A DNA stretch of 64,000 nucleotides, from NCBI GenBank assembly GCA_949316235.1, contig OX438744.1, positions 31,864,778-31,928,777 of the forward strand, given 5' to 3'. Positions within the stretch are counted from its first letter, which is position 1. Every line of letters starts with the position of its first letter. A program made the position numbers and the translations under genes. The notes beneath the pieces were generated by a model. That model saw only the letters and a program-made list of their open reading frames with translations. It searched no databases and was not told the DNA's origin. The DNA comes from Oegoconia quadripuncta. Taxonomy: Eukaryota > Arthropoda > Insecta > Lepidoptera > Autostichidae. Positions 25,023 through 35,686 of this stretch are shown one piece after another.

Positions 25023-26668
25023 TACAATGTGTCCCGGAGAGAAGTGACCAGCGGGCGTAGTTTGAAAATTTATACAAAATTATCGATAAATCATTTAAAT
25101 TTAGAGACCTAACTGCTTTTGTTTTTTAAAAATTGTTAATCCTTTTTTTTTAATAGACATGTCTGACCTTCTGCACTATTTTAGTCATAATTTCTTTGTT
25201 TTTACGTCTTTCCCAATTCTTTTTTTTTTAATTCAGTGCTGTTATTATTATTCATCAAATTAAGTTATGAAAATTATCCCAAAACAAATAAATAATTTAT
25301 TAAAAAAGAAATAAACTTAAAATTCGACCAACAAAACTGTATTTCTTTAAGTTTAAAAATAAAAAAACAAAAAATGTCCCTATAACATCATGTTTTTTTT
25401 TAATTATTATGATACTACATGATATTCTCTAAAATATCCTCGAACAATGTTTTTAGTTATTTCAAATAAATGTGAACGTACGAGACATTGAAATTGACCT
25501 TTTATGCTCCAGTAACTAGATAGAGATAAGTTTAAAAAAATGAAAGTAATGTTTTAAGCAGTTTATTTGCACATTTAAGTGTTTTGTTATTACAATGAAT
25601 CATTTTGATTTTAACATGATAGTTTAATAATAAATAAAAGATACTTAATTTGTTAAAATGGTTGTTTATTAAGAAAAATCAGGTAATTAATTAATTATGT
25701 TTCGTTACGTGAATTCATCAATGAAAATTATCCAAGATGGATTGGCAGAGGCGGTCCAATAGCATGGCCCCCGAGGTCACCAGACTTGACGCCTCTTGAT
25801 TATTATTTCTGGGGCTACATGAAGCAAAAAGTTTATGCTGTGCCAATAATTTCAAGAGACCAGCTGAAACAGAGAATCGATGCTGCTGCCGCAGAAATAG
25901 CGCAGAATCATGCAGAAATAAGGCGAACTACACTAAGGATGTCATTTAGGGCCCTGGCCTGCATAACCGCTGACGGCGGTCATTTTGAAAACATAATTAA
26001 TTAATTACCTGAATTTTCTTAATAAACAACCATTTTAACAAATTAAGTATCTTTTATTTATTATTAAACTATCATGTTAAAATCAAAATGATTCATTGTA
26101 ATAACAAAACACTTAAATGTGCAAATAAACTGCTTAAAACATTACTTTCATTTTTTTAAACTTATCTCTATCTAGTTACTGGAGCATAAAAGGTCAATTT
26201 CAATGTCTCGTACGTTCACATTTATTTGAAATAACTAAAAACATTGTTCGAGGATATTTTAGAGAATATCATGTAGTATCATAATAATTAAAAAAAAACA
26301 TGATGTTATAGGGACATTTTTCGTTTTTTTATTTTTAAACTTAAAGAAATACAGTTTTGTTGGTCGAATTTTAAGTTTATTTCTTTTTTAATAAATTATT
26401 TATTTGTTTTGGGATAATTTTCATAACTTAATTTGATGAATAATAATAACAGCACTGAATTAAAAAAAAAAGAATTGGGAAAGACGTAAAAACAAAGAAA
26501 TTATGACTAAAATAGTGCAGAAGGTCAGACATGTCTATTAAAAAAAAAGGATTAACAATTTTTAAAAAACAAAAGCAGTTAGGTCTCTAAATTTAAATGA
26601 TTTATCGATAATTTTGTATAAATTTTCAAACTACGCCCGCTGGTCACTTCTCTCCGGGACACATTGTA
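25023..26668. mobile_element. Long-TIR mariner-like DNA transposon, copy A
   Basis: A 1646-bp element with inverted arms of about 680 bp (25023-25702 and 25988-26668). It begins TACAATGTGTCCCGGAGA and ends with the reverse complement. TA dinucleotides at 25021-25022 and 26669-26670 look like a target duplication. The unique centre (about 285 bp) holds a transposase relic. The arms differ at only a few bases. It is non-autonomous as it stands. Confidence 0.9.
25711..26004 (+). pseudogene. Transposase C-terminus (IS630/Tc1/mariner-like), truncated
   Basis: An open frame of 97 codons ending TAA reads EFINENYPRWIGRGG, then SPDLTPLDYYFWGYMKQKVY, then a helical tail to GGHFENIIN. The PDLTPLDYYFWGY block is the region of the last catalytic acidic residue in DDE/D transposases of this superfamily. 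All of the N-terminal DNA-binding region and the first two catalytic residues are missing. The last codons and the stop lie at the start of the right arm. Confidence 0.8.
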
Positions 26669-27314
26669 TAAATACTTACATACCATATTGTCTTTTGTGT
26701 AATAAAGCGTTCACAAACAAACATGAGTCATAAAAATAGATTTATAAATATCGAATATAACAGAGACATCTACAGAATAAATACGCATGAATTTGATGCG
26801 CTCCCCCTTTCTCGAAGTAGGTTAAAGACTTCTAAATCAAAGCAAACAAAATGACGAAACATAACCAGTACATATATAAGGCGTACCTACTCATTTTATT
26901 AGAGTTCCCGCTCTCGGCTCAATTGACTGTATTTGCCTCCATTGACCAGATTACAAAGCAGTGGTTTCCACTAGGGTCCCGGGATGTCGGATTGTGGCCT
27001 AAAACTAGATCGGATGCCAGTAAATGGAATAATTTGGATGTTAGGGCTTCACATCATAGCGAAGTAGAAAATTACAGAAATCTTTGACCACACCGTATAC
27101 GCCTAATGTTTGATTAAGAGGGTTTTTTCGTCCTCCTCCTCTTCTCCTTACTGTGCTATACTGTTCTGTAATTGTGACAAGACAATCTTGAAACTAATAT
27201 AAAACCTTAGAGATGGAGCTGTGTCAAATAGATTTTAATATATGAATTAGGTACTTGCTTTGTTATTGAGAAACAGCAGCACGAGGATGGGGTATTCATG
27301 GGAGAAGCTTACAT

Positions 27315-27507
27315 ACGCCGCCGTGGAACAATGTAAACAATGTAAGGTTTACTAATCGGAGGTCGCGGGTTCGATCCCCAACGGGGTACATGTTTAGTAC
27401 TCGGTTTGGTTTGGTTGTTGGTAGGACATTTTAAATGTCCGCTTGGCTAGCTACCACCATTTTATCTAAATCTGCCGCCAAACAGCAATGTTAATCTTTG
27501 TTGTGTT
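27315..27507 (+). mobile_element. SINE-1, 3' truncated
   Basis: The head, B box and middle are present (GCCGCCGTGG to GCAATGTTAATC). The sequence then leaves the family, so the second half is missing. Confidence 0.8.
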
Positions 27508-28880
27508 ATTTTGTTAATGTATTGTATTGTACTTTCTCTTTAGGAAACAGTTACAAAATGACTTTACCTTTTGTAGTAGTGCGAGTCCAGATTAATACAC
27601 GTTATTACCAACCTCATTGGAAGTCGAACCAACATCCAAAAGGGCGACTATACTCATACAAAATGCATAGCACTTCATCAAACGCCTTAAAACTGGACCA
27701 CCAAGTCCACAAATCCAAGTTCAACGTACAAAAAACCAAATATTTGTGATGAATAGTTAATTAAATGGAAATAACCGAAATTACCGATCGTTGCATAAAT
27801 TAGTGCTGTGTCAGTTTTCACGACGACGTGTAAACCGAAACGTTTTTGGTGGAAACTAATGTGAGTGTGCGCAGCCATTATTGGTGTTTAAAAATCATGT
27901 CCGACGCTTGCGCATATCATTATTGGGACAGTTACACCTGGTATTTTGTTGACCGAGTTCAAAGTCAGGGTGGCGTATCCATAACATATAACGGTACCCA
28001 TAATTTAGGTTAAAAAAGCTTTTTTTTTTCAGTAACATTTCAATAATATTATGAAAAAAAAACAGCCAAGTATGAAAGATGTTTTGCTGCAAGTTTTAAA
28101 GATAAATTCGTCAATTATATCTAATGGTATTTGTTCTAAATAAAACATATATTATTGATTTTTTTTCCAAATATTTACACAGGACTGTGTTGTGATTTCT
28201 TTGTAAAAATTGAATTCATCCATTTTATTTATACCTAGCACGCCATCTAGCGAACAGCCGACGCAAACTGTCCTTTATTATTCAGAATATACTTAATATA
28301 CTTATGATACTTTTTTTGTTTGAAGTTATTATATTTTAGGGCCAAGGATAATTACTCTATGGATTAAGACGAATCCAATGACAACTCTTTCGTTCAAATA
28401 GGATCAGTAGTTCAGAATTATACTCAATTATGAGAAAGAAAGAATTATTATAAGAAATGTCGTGTTGGGTCTTTACATGTCGAAATTGTCGAATCAACAT
28501 GGTACCCATGGGTACCATATCGTATTTTTATAGCCTATGACACTCGTGACATTATAACGGATTCAACAACACTTCATTTATCACAATCGGTCCAGTAGTT
28601 TGATCGCTATCATGGAACATCTATTCCCACATACATATATAGGCTGTTGAAATCATGAACCTTCCTCGTAGTCGGGAAAAAATACAGATCGGGCACCATG
28701 ACCTCATCTTAGCAGTTTCCGAAAAACGACGTCCTTCTGTTTTAGAAAACAATTTAGAATTCCGAATTTTGAATCAAATTCGAAGAAATTAAAAAGCCAA
28801 GGAGTATCGTAAAAAAAACGAGAAGAGGTCGAGGTTGAACATCTCGTCACATAATTATTCGTTTTAGAGATAATAATGAC

Positions 28881-29178
28881 TTTTTTTTTATGCACGACGG
28901 GTTGTAATTGACCTCAATCACACCTGATGTTAAGTGAAGATGAGGTCGAAGGTGGAAGCAGACTGGCTATCTTATTTCTGACAATCGGAACACAACAATT
29001 CTATTAACATTGCTGCTTGGCGGCAGATTTAGATAAGATAGTGGTAGCTAGCCAGGCGGACATTTAATATACCCTACCACCAACCAAACCGAGTACTAAA
29101 TATGTACCCCGCTGGGGATCGAACCCGCGACCTCCGAAACGTAAACCCAATGTTGTTTACATTGAGCCACGGAGGCGG
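28881..29178 (-). mobile_element. SINE-1 copy
   Basis: A nearly complete minus-strand copy with intact head and B box. About 30 bases around the CCCCAAATGTGTTGGGG hairpin are deleted. Confidence 0.87.
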
Positions 29179-29460
29179 TTACTCTTCATGCATAACTCTA
29201 TTTAGAAGACCAACAAGTTACATCACGAACATGTGAAGTTTTAGCGATAAATGGAAAACTGAGGCAGATACGCTAATTGTCGCTAATCGTCTGCCGCGAG
29301 AGGCATGCAGCATTTAGCGACGATGCAAGTGACGTCACTAAAGTCATGCAGCCGACCCAGTTTCACGGATTTGCACATATTTTGTAACTTGTCATAATCG
29401 AGTTCTCCTTTTTAACAAACCCTCGACGAAAAACGACGGGTGTTATGTATTTGACGGTGA

Positions 29461-29485
29461 TGTATGTGTGTGTGTGTGTGTGTGT
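29461..29485. repeat. (TG)n microsatellite
   Basis: A TG dinucleotide run of about 24 bases following a repeat segment (ACGACGGGTGTTATGTATTT) that is also found at 55580-55600. Confidence 0.9.
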
Positions 29486-29778
29486 CCAGTCTTTTATTTT
29501 TTTTTCTTTGATTGTATTCTTCTTCTTAGCGAGTCTATGGCAAAAATTTTATTTTATTTGTTGATTACATAGGATTTATTGTTTGTGTTCTTCTATTTTG
29601 GTTGTATGTACTGTGCAGTGAATAAATGTTTCTATCTATCTATCTAAAAACAACAAATTCTTGAGGACCAGAATGTGGCCACGCGTACAGCATTGTCTGT
29701 GGCATCATAGAGGTCCTGTACCGTACAAGTGTCGGGACACGAAGGGCAGCATAGAAGATGCTCCATAATTTGTGCTGA

Positions 29779-30041
29779 TTTTTTTTTGGACAACGCGTTG
29801 GTACTTGTACTCAATCACTCCTGATGTTGAGTGAAGATGAGGTCGAAGGTGGAAGCGTACTGACCCGGAAACCCCAACACATTTGGGGGACTGGCTATCT
29901 TATCTCTGACAACCGGAACACAACAATGCTATTAACATTAACAATAGTGTTCCGGTTGTCATAGATAAGATAGCCAGTTAAGTAACCGTAACATCAGGTG
30001 TGATTGAGGTCAAGTACGAACCCGTCGTGCATAAAAAAAAA
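29779..30041. mobile_element. SINE-1 3' halves joined head to head (foldback)
   Basis: A minus-strand SINE-1 3' half (29779 to about 29938) meets a plus-strand 3' half (about 29940-30041). They share the sequence around GTGTTCCGGTTGTC in opposite orientation, and both end in A-rich tails. The plus member has an internal deletion after GATAGCCAGT. Neither has the tRNA head. Confidence 0.85.
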
Positions 30042-31226
30042 ATAAAGATTATAGTCTACATAACCTCCTAAAGTCCAACACGGTATACGTGAGCTTTATT
30101 AAGTTAGATAGGTGTCAAAAGTTAATTGACTTTTTGACCTTGTTCCGGATCTTATCTCCTGATTGCCACGATGGAATTGTTGAGTCAAAAAACTCTAAGT
30201 CCGGTTAATTTGATTGTTATTCATTTGTACGTGTAGAAATCTTAGCGTCCATGAAATAGTTTTAACTTTGACGATTCAAATTAATTACTCGCGCGGGGCT
30301 CATTTGGACCCCATTCAATTTTGTGTAATTCCTCGAATTTTGCTACTATCTCCTCTTCGAGTCTAGTAGTTTCCTAAAACGCTCATTACTTCATAATTCA
30401 CTTGCATGCGTATACCAGGGTAGCTTTGTTGTGTCTGGAGAGTGCGTCTGGGGTTCAAACAGACCCTGCGCGAGCGTTTCCGTTACTTTTTGTAGGTGGG
30501 TTTTTTGCAAAAACATATGAAAATAATATTTTCGACTTATATAGCCATTTTCGAAATAATGATTTCGTAGGGTGATCTGAAGCACTCGATTCAAATCGCA
30601 TATGAAAAAGTAAACATTGTCATATCAATAACCTTATGTCGACTGTTGTACACTTCTAGGAGAGGCATTGAGGCTCATGTGCTGATTAGTAGATCTGACG
30701 TGCCCTCAGAATCACAGAGAATCATATGAATATACCGCTAATAGTGCCCAAGAACTGACCGCGCCAACGTTGCTTAACTTCGCTAATCGATACTAACATT
30801 AAATGCGTCTACTACACACATAAATATAAACTATTAAGTCACAAAGATAACAGAATTTAGATTTCTACAAAATATACCCTAATTATAACTCATATCAATA
30901 AAACGATCTTAAGATTGAGATAAACTTAAGTTGATATTTCGAGATACTGTTGCGTATTTAAATAGTATCAAAACAATTGTATTGAGACTGAGTGCTATAC
31001 TAGTGCTTCATACCTTGACAGCTGCAGAAATATCAACTATATGTTGATGAAAACAAAATATTTAGGAGTGTGATCGTGTCAGCTCACGAAAAGAATGAGG
31101 AAGTGTGGACTATCCACGTGTGTCGAGTACGGTGGATTAAACCTATTCATATTCAAAGCTGCTATCAAAGTAACAGAAGTTATAGCTCTAATCCGGTGAA
31201 CTTTGCTATAAATAAGATCAACTTAC

Positions 31227-31293
31227 CACTAGCCTGTAGTTTTCTCTCTTGGGAGTCCTCGGCGTCCATCGGTGATTGCTTTTGAAAGAAACC
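31227..31293 (-). CDS. cas: cas exon e (last exon seen)
   Basis: A 67-bp exon with acceptor TTTTGATTACAG and donor AGTG|GTAAGT. It encodes residues 423-444 (GFFQKQSPMDAEDSQERKLQ plus AS) and the first base of the next codon. Any downstream exon must therefore begin with two bases completing a G-initial codon. I found no such zinc-finger exon at lower coordinates. Confidence 0.75.
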
Positions 31294-34200
31294 CTGTAAT
31301 CAAAACCTTAGATCAGGTAAACATAACTATAATATTGAAAGAAGAAAAAGATAAATCTCATCCAACAGGAGAATCGTGTTTAATATTGACAGAGAAAAAA
31401 TAAACATGAGCTAAACTTTACGATTACTTAGATTTAGTAGTTACTTATTTAATATACCTGCATTTGTAAATTAGCTAAATCCTCTAAGTTTTTCCTCATC
31501 AGCATACTATGTTGTTCGAATTCCGACACGCTATTGCCGGCACTCGAGGTGGTTGATTGTTCCTACCAACAAAAAACGTAACAATGCATTAGTTATTGAT
31601 ATTAAAGTATATTCAATTTCAAATATATCATTGTACAATTTACACTACCGTTTCCGCTTCGAATTTGCTTGTAATTCACTTAGAAGTCTTATGAGCGACA
31701 ATCAAGAGTAGGATTTTAAATATACGTCAGAAATAAGTTGAAGTGCATGACATTGCAGTTTCCAAATCAAACCAAAATATTTTATTTCATATAATAAAAT
31801 TATCACTTGAAAACGTCCCTATTAATATTACATTTAAATTTATTGCTCATTCACAAAACTGACTCCCCAGAGAAGAACGAGCAAGAAACTCTGGGGTTGC
31901 TCTTTTAAACAGATTATGGATTACAATTTGTGATTTGATAATTATATGAATAATCAGACAGCTATATCCATGCTTGCTTATCTGTCAAATAGTCAGCGAT
32001 TTTATAATAGCCATTTGCTAATAATTTCTGTTTTATGTTTGCTTTAAATTTATTTAAAGGCAAATTTTGAATGTCTACTGGAACCTTATCATAAAAGCGT
32101 ATACATTGCCCTTTGAAGGATTTACTAACTTCGTGAAGTCGGCTAACATAAGCAGACAACTGGTTCTTATTCCTTGTATTAACATTGTGTCTATCACTAT
32201 TTTTAGCGAATAAGGTTATATTTTTTTTTGCATATAACAAATTCTCATAAATGTATTGAGAAGCCATTGTTAAGATATTAATTTCCTTAAACTTATCTCT
32301 AAGAGACACTATAGGTCCTAATTTATAAATAGAACGAATAGCACTTTCTATTATACAAAGTCACGCCTGCTTCCCGTACATACCATGGTGGCAGATACCA
32401 CAGACTTCTACATGCTACGATCTTGATACACCTCTTTTGCTTCATTCACTCTCATAATGTTGTTCATACATGCTCGCCGGTTTAGGGTACTCTTGATTTG
32501 GCCATTCTTTAAGACTTCTTTCTCATTATCTAAACTTGCAATACAAATTGAAGCTCGGTTCAGCGTTATGTTTTGAACTGATTTAATTCTCTATTAGATT
32601 TCGTGACCATTTTGGTTTGATTTTCACTTGTTTAAAGTGATATATTTTCGAGGTGATTTCATTTTTTCATCAAGATTTGGTGACTTGAATTGACAGCAGC
32701 GTCCCATACTGCACTAATATCTAAGGATAGTTTCATATCTGGTGACAGAGCCGACGATGCTGCCAGAATATTTGGATGATACACTTGGGAGATAGCGCAT
32801 GGAATCGCATTGACATTAGGATTCAATTATTATTCACAATAATTTGCGTAGTCCTTTAAGAAAATAATTAAGATACCACTTGGTTTATCTATACTGAACT
32901 CTATTTGTAACATGAATAATGTTAAATCAGTATGACTGTATATTTACCAATCAATAAATCGTAAGTTACAAATGTCGCATTTATATATAGCAGTTTTTAG
33001 ATAGTCTATTTAGTTTTTGTTGCAGTACGTTTTACGAATGTCACGCTCAATTTTAGCATATTCTGGTCAATGCTCGTCTATTATTGGACCCTCTGCGTTG
33101 GTGTTTTTTGTGTAATCGTTATGTGCACTTTAATATTCTGTATCAGAATCATTACCAGTATTTTCTAGCTGCGATTTTTAGAAAATCTTTCATTATCATC
33201 GAGCACATAATAACTATCTTATATCTATTTTAATTTATTTCTATATTATACCTGTCCATCAGTATCCCTAGAGACACTTAAGTCCAAGGTCTGGTCACCA
33301 TCATCAGAGCCGCTGCCATCTTCCTCTTGTCCTTGAGATCTACCAAACAACCTCATTGATTGCTGGTTGATTATTTGTAACGCTCTTTGCCTGCATAAAA
33401 AAGGAGGTTTATTTTTTCAGAGATAAAACTGATGATGAGGCTTTTTGGTGGGAATTTGCATTTTTATTATTTATTGCAATTTGTATTACCTATATTGAGT
33501 TTTCGTATTCCCCACAAAAAGACTCGCCACTGTCACAATTATCGCCCAGATGAGTTGACTATTGCTGAGAGTACGAAGTAAGAACAAGAAACTGATGATT
33601 TTTCACCAGCTATGTGAAATATAGGTATTGCTACTAATAATAGCGCATAAATGATACCGTATGGAGAAGATAGGCTGATGATGAAGAAAATGATTTTGAT
33701 ATGTTTTGACACTAAAATATTAAGCCTGGTAGAGATGACAGTAATATGAATTATAAATATTGAAACTATTCTTCTAAATCAGGGTCTAATAAAGTGATAA
33801 TATTCAAGCTGCCTACCACTGAAGGTGGAGTTTCCTCCTATTGTAACCTTTGACCCTACAGTATTATTGTCCTGCGGTATCAGGCTAGCATAACCGAGCA
33901 AAGCTTTCCTATTGTAACTCCAGAAATCAGGAAAACAATACGAAACAGCGACAGAAGATATCCTACCTGTTTCTGAATTAATGGGATACTACATAGATAT
34001 ATGTATAAATAATTAATGTCAGCCCCTACCTCTGAGCTTCAATGTCATTGTCAGGTGTCTTCGGAGGGGTAATGTTGGTGGAACCCTCATCTTCTGTAGC
34101 TGATGATGACCTTCGGAGGCTCCTCTCAGTGCCATCTCCGGAGTCGTGACGCCGTTTCAAGCTTAGAGGCAATTGAGTAAACGGCTTGCCTGGTAAACAT

Positions 34201-35638
34201 AAAATAATCAGGAAGTTGGAAAGACACGAAGCTATTTTACTAAAGTGTATTAAGTGAAATTAAGCAGCCGCACAATTGTCTAAGTATTAGTATGACTCAA
34301 AACAAATCATTTATTTGCCAGAATACATAGTTTACAAGAACATGGTGTTACTGTTAAAAAATCATTGTATTCAACCTGCATGCAAGTGTGCAAATATTTC
34401 GGCACATCAAGCTGGATGTCTTAACTAATCATTTTATGTTATCATATAGCTCCTTAATGTACATTATTTATTTTGAAAATATTCAGTAACATTATAATAG
34501 CAGTGGTCCTGAAGCCACTTTATTAAATGCACCTTGAACAAATTCCCTCATATTCGTCAATTAGTGTAGTTAATGTAAACAAGACCTACACATTCTTGAA
34601 ATAAAATGATACAGCATTACAGTAAGATATAAATGCGAAATAATAATTGAAAAATAACATAACAAGAGACTCATCATCACTAAACACATCCATCTGCTGA
34701 CAAACATCATACGTCTTGAGCCATTGACGTAAATTTACTGTGATATGAATGAGTCCTCCTGACAGTTGTAACTAACCTTGAAGAGCTTCCAGTGCCCTTA
34801 TTTGTCCACTGATAGCATCAGCGACTTCATTCGACGAGAGCCCGTAAATTCCAAGTAGTTCCTTCATAGTATTCATTGCGTAGTCCCTCAAAATTCTGTT
34901 CGTAGTAGTACCGTCGCCATTTTGTTGTGGTTCAGCCTCTATTGCTTCCTGGTTCTCCCCTAATCTATCATTCGCATTTATATCCTGACCTTTACTCTCC
35001 TCATCCGACTCCGAATCCCTTCTCCTGGGTGGTGAATTAGTCTTAATTAACTGAGATATAGCAAATGGATTTTTGGCACAAAAAGTTTTATTTTGTAAAC
35101 TACTAAAGTTCAGTACAGTCCTATCCCTATTTGCTTGAGGATCTATCTGTAAACTATTTAAATACGAACGCTGAAATGAATCTACTTTTTTATTATCAGG
35201 TAACCTATTTTGGTAATTTGAGTCTATGTTTTCATTTGAGTCCGTACTTAGCCTCCTGCTGAGGTCGACTGCGCCTCCTTTTAGAAGGCTGAAGTTTTTG
35301 ACTCCAATTTTTGAGTAGTTGGCGTCGTTGTCGTCCCCGGCTATATCGGGGCTAGTTCTATCGTTTCCGTTGATGGGACTAGCTGCTTCGTCACAGTTTC
35401 CTCCGTTGGAGTCATCGGAGAAAGTTGTGGCGTTGGGAGCGCATCGGGGTTTGAAGTTCTTTCTCTTGTTCCTTTTTGGCATATTGTAGTATGGGGACAT
35501 GTCTGTGCTGTGGTCATCCTGGTGATCTGAGGACTCCGGCCACGACGTGGTCCCATGATGTAAATATAGCGGTTCCTCCGGCGTTGGTTGCAATCTCTCG
35601 TGGAGCGATTCCTGGTGCGCTGCCATCGCAGTAGTCAT
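31227..35638 (-). CDS. cas: castor (CASZ1-like) zinc-finger transcription factor, N-terminal part, five exons
   Basis: Coding exons, in gene order, are 35638-34777, 34189-34030, 33390-33252, 31562-31458 and 31293-31227. Together they encode residues 1-444 plus one base of the next codon. All junctions have GT donors and AG acceptors, and the frame stays open across each. Residues 248-266 read RILRDYAMNTMKELLGIYG, closely matching the RDYAxxTMxEFLGMFG segment of vertebrate CASZ1, so I identify castor, a nuclear transcription factor that acts in neuroblast temporal patterning in flies. The rest is low-complexity and Ser/Asp/Asn-rich, with a basic patch at 54-65 (PKRNKRKNFKPR) and two CtBP-like motifs, AVDLSRR (123-129) and TLDLS (375-379). 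The start is the first in-frame ATG of exon a; the frame upstream in the noncoding exon has a stop and no ATG. The zinc fingers are not in the window, so the gene is partial at its 3' end. Family assignment is firm; exon completeness is inferred. Confidence 0.85.
31458..31562 (-). CDS. cas: cas exon d
   Basis: A 105-bp exon, in phase at both ends, with acceptor TTTTTTGTTGGTAG and donor CAG|GTATAT. It encodes residues 388-422: a Ser/Thr-rich start (EQSTTSSAGNSVSEF) followed by SMLMRKNLEDLANLQMQ, a likely amphipathic helix. The 1.7-kb intron before it contains a same-strand LINE fragment (31780-32360). Confidence 0.75.
31780..32360 (-). mobile_element. Jockey/CR1-like LINE 3' end inside a cas intron
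   Basis: The minus strand reads ESAIRSIYKLG, then SLRDKFKEINILTMASQYIY, then QCIRFYDKVPVDIQNLPLNK, a 115-codon reverse transcriptase C-terminus ending at 31962. A 3' UTR rich in GAGCAACCCCAGAGTTTCTT follows. It is 5' truncated, on the same strand as cas, and lies in the intron between exons c and d. Confidence 0.83.
32372..32500. repeat. Dispersed repeat, also at 70-185
   Basis: About 120 bp shared with 70-185 (ACACCTCTTTT-CTTCATTCACTCTCATAA). On the minus strand both copies translate to a similar peptide (MNSFMRVNEGKEVCQDL in the copy at 70-185), so it is probably a retroelement coding remnant. Family not identified. Confidence 0.55.
33252..33390 (-). CDS. cas: cas exon c
   Basis: A 139-bp exon with acceptor TTTTTTATGCAG and donor CAG|GTATAA. 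It completes codon 341 and runs to residue 387. It reads RQRALQIINQQSMRLFGRSQ, then an acidic Gly/Ser/Asp stretch, then DQTLDLSVSRD. The TLDLS core (375-379) resembles the PxDLS motif bound by the corepressor CtBP. The exon ends in phase 0. Confidence 0.8.
34030..34189 (-). CDS. cas: cas exon b
   Basis: A 160-bp exon with acceptor TTTACCAG and donor CAGAG|GTAGGG. It encodes the end of codon 288 to two bases of codon 341, beginning GKPFTQLPLSLKRRHDSGDG. It contains a KRRHDS basic stretch, Arg-Ser-rich sequence (RSLRRSSSA) and a TPPKTP motif that resembles proline-directed kinase sites. The phase matches exons a and c exactly. The intron from exon a is 587 bp. Confidence 0.8.
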
Positions 35639-35686
35639 TGCAAAATTTGGACTCTTCCAAGAGCCACAGCTTGAATCGAGCCCCTT
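34777..35686 (-). CDS. cas: cas exon a (first coding exon)
   Basis: The acceptor is GTTGCAG at 35693-35687 and the donor is CAAG|GTTAGT at 34777/34776. The first 48 bases are predicted 5' UTR and the ATG is at 35638-35636. It encodes residues 1-287 and the first base of codon 288. It carries the basic patch (54-65), the AVDLSRR motif (123-129), an acidic/serine stretch around residues 207-217 after SPPRRRDSES, and the conserved castor segment 248-266. A frame extending 19 codons further upstream has no ATG and ends at the acceptor. Confidence 0.85.

Noticed and set aside
25786..26004. Functional transposase
   Set aside because: Only the C-terminal third remains, with no DNA-binding domain and no first two catalytic acids.
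26851..27087. 78-codon plus-strand ORF next to transposon copy A
   Set aside because: No recognisable domain, splice signals or relatives in the window; within chance expectation.
31070..31285. 71-codon plus-strand ORF
   Set aside because: It is antisense to cas exon e and its flanks; the splice-bounded minus frame explains the region.
35341..35556. 71-codon minus-strand ORF in a second frame
   Set aside because: It is a shadow of cas exon a, whose own frame carries the castor segment.
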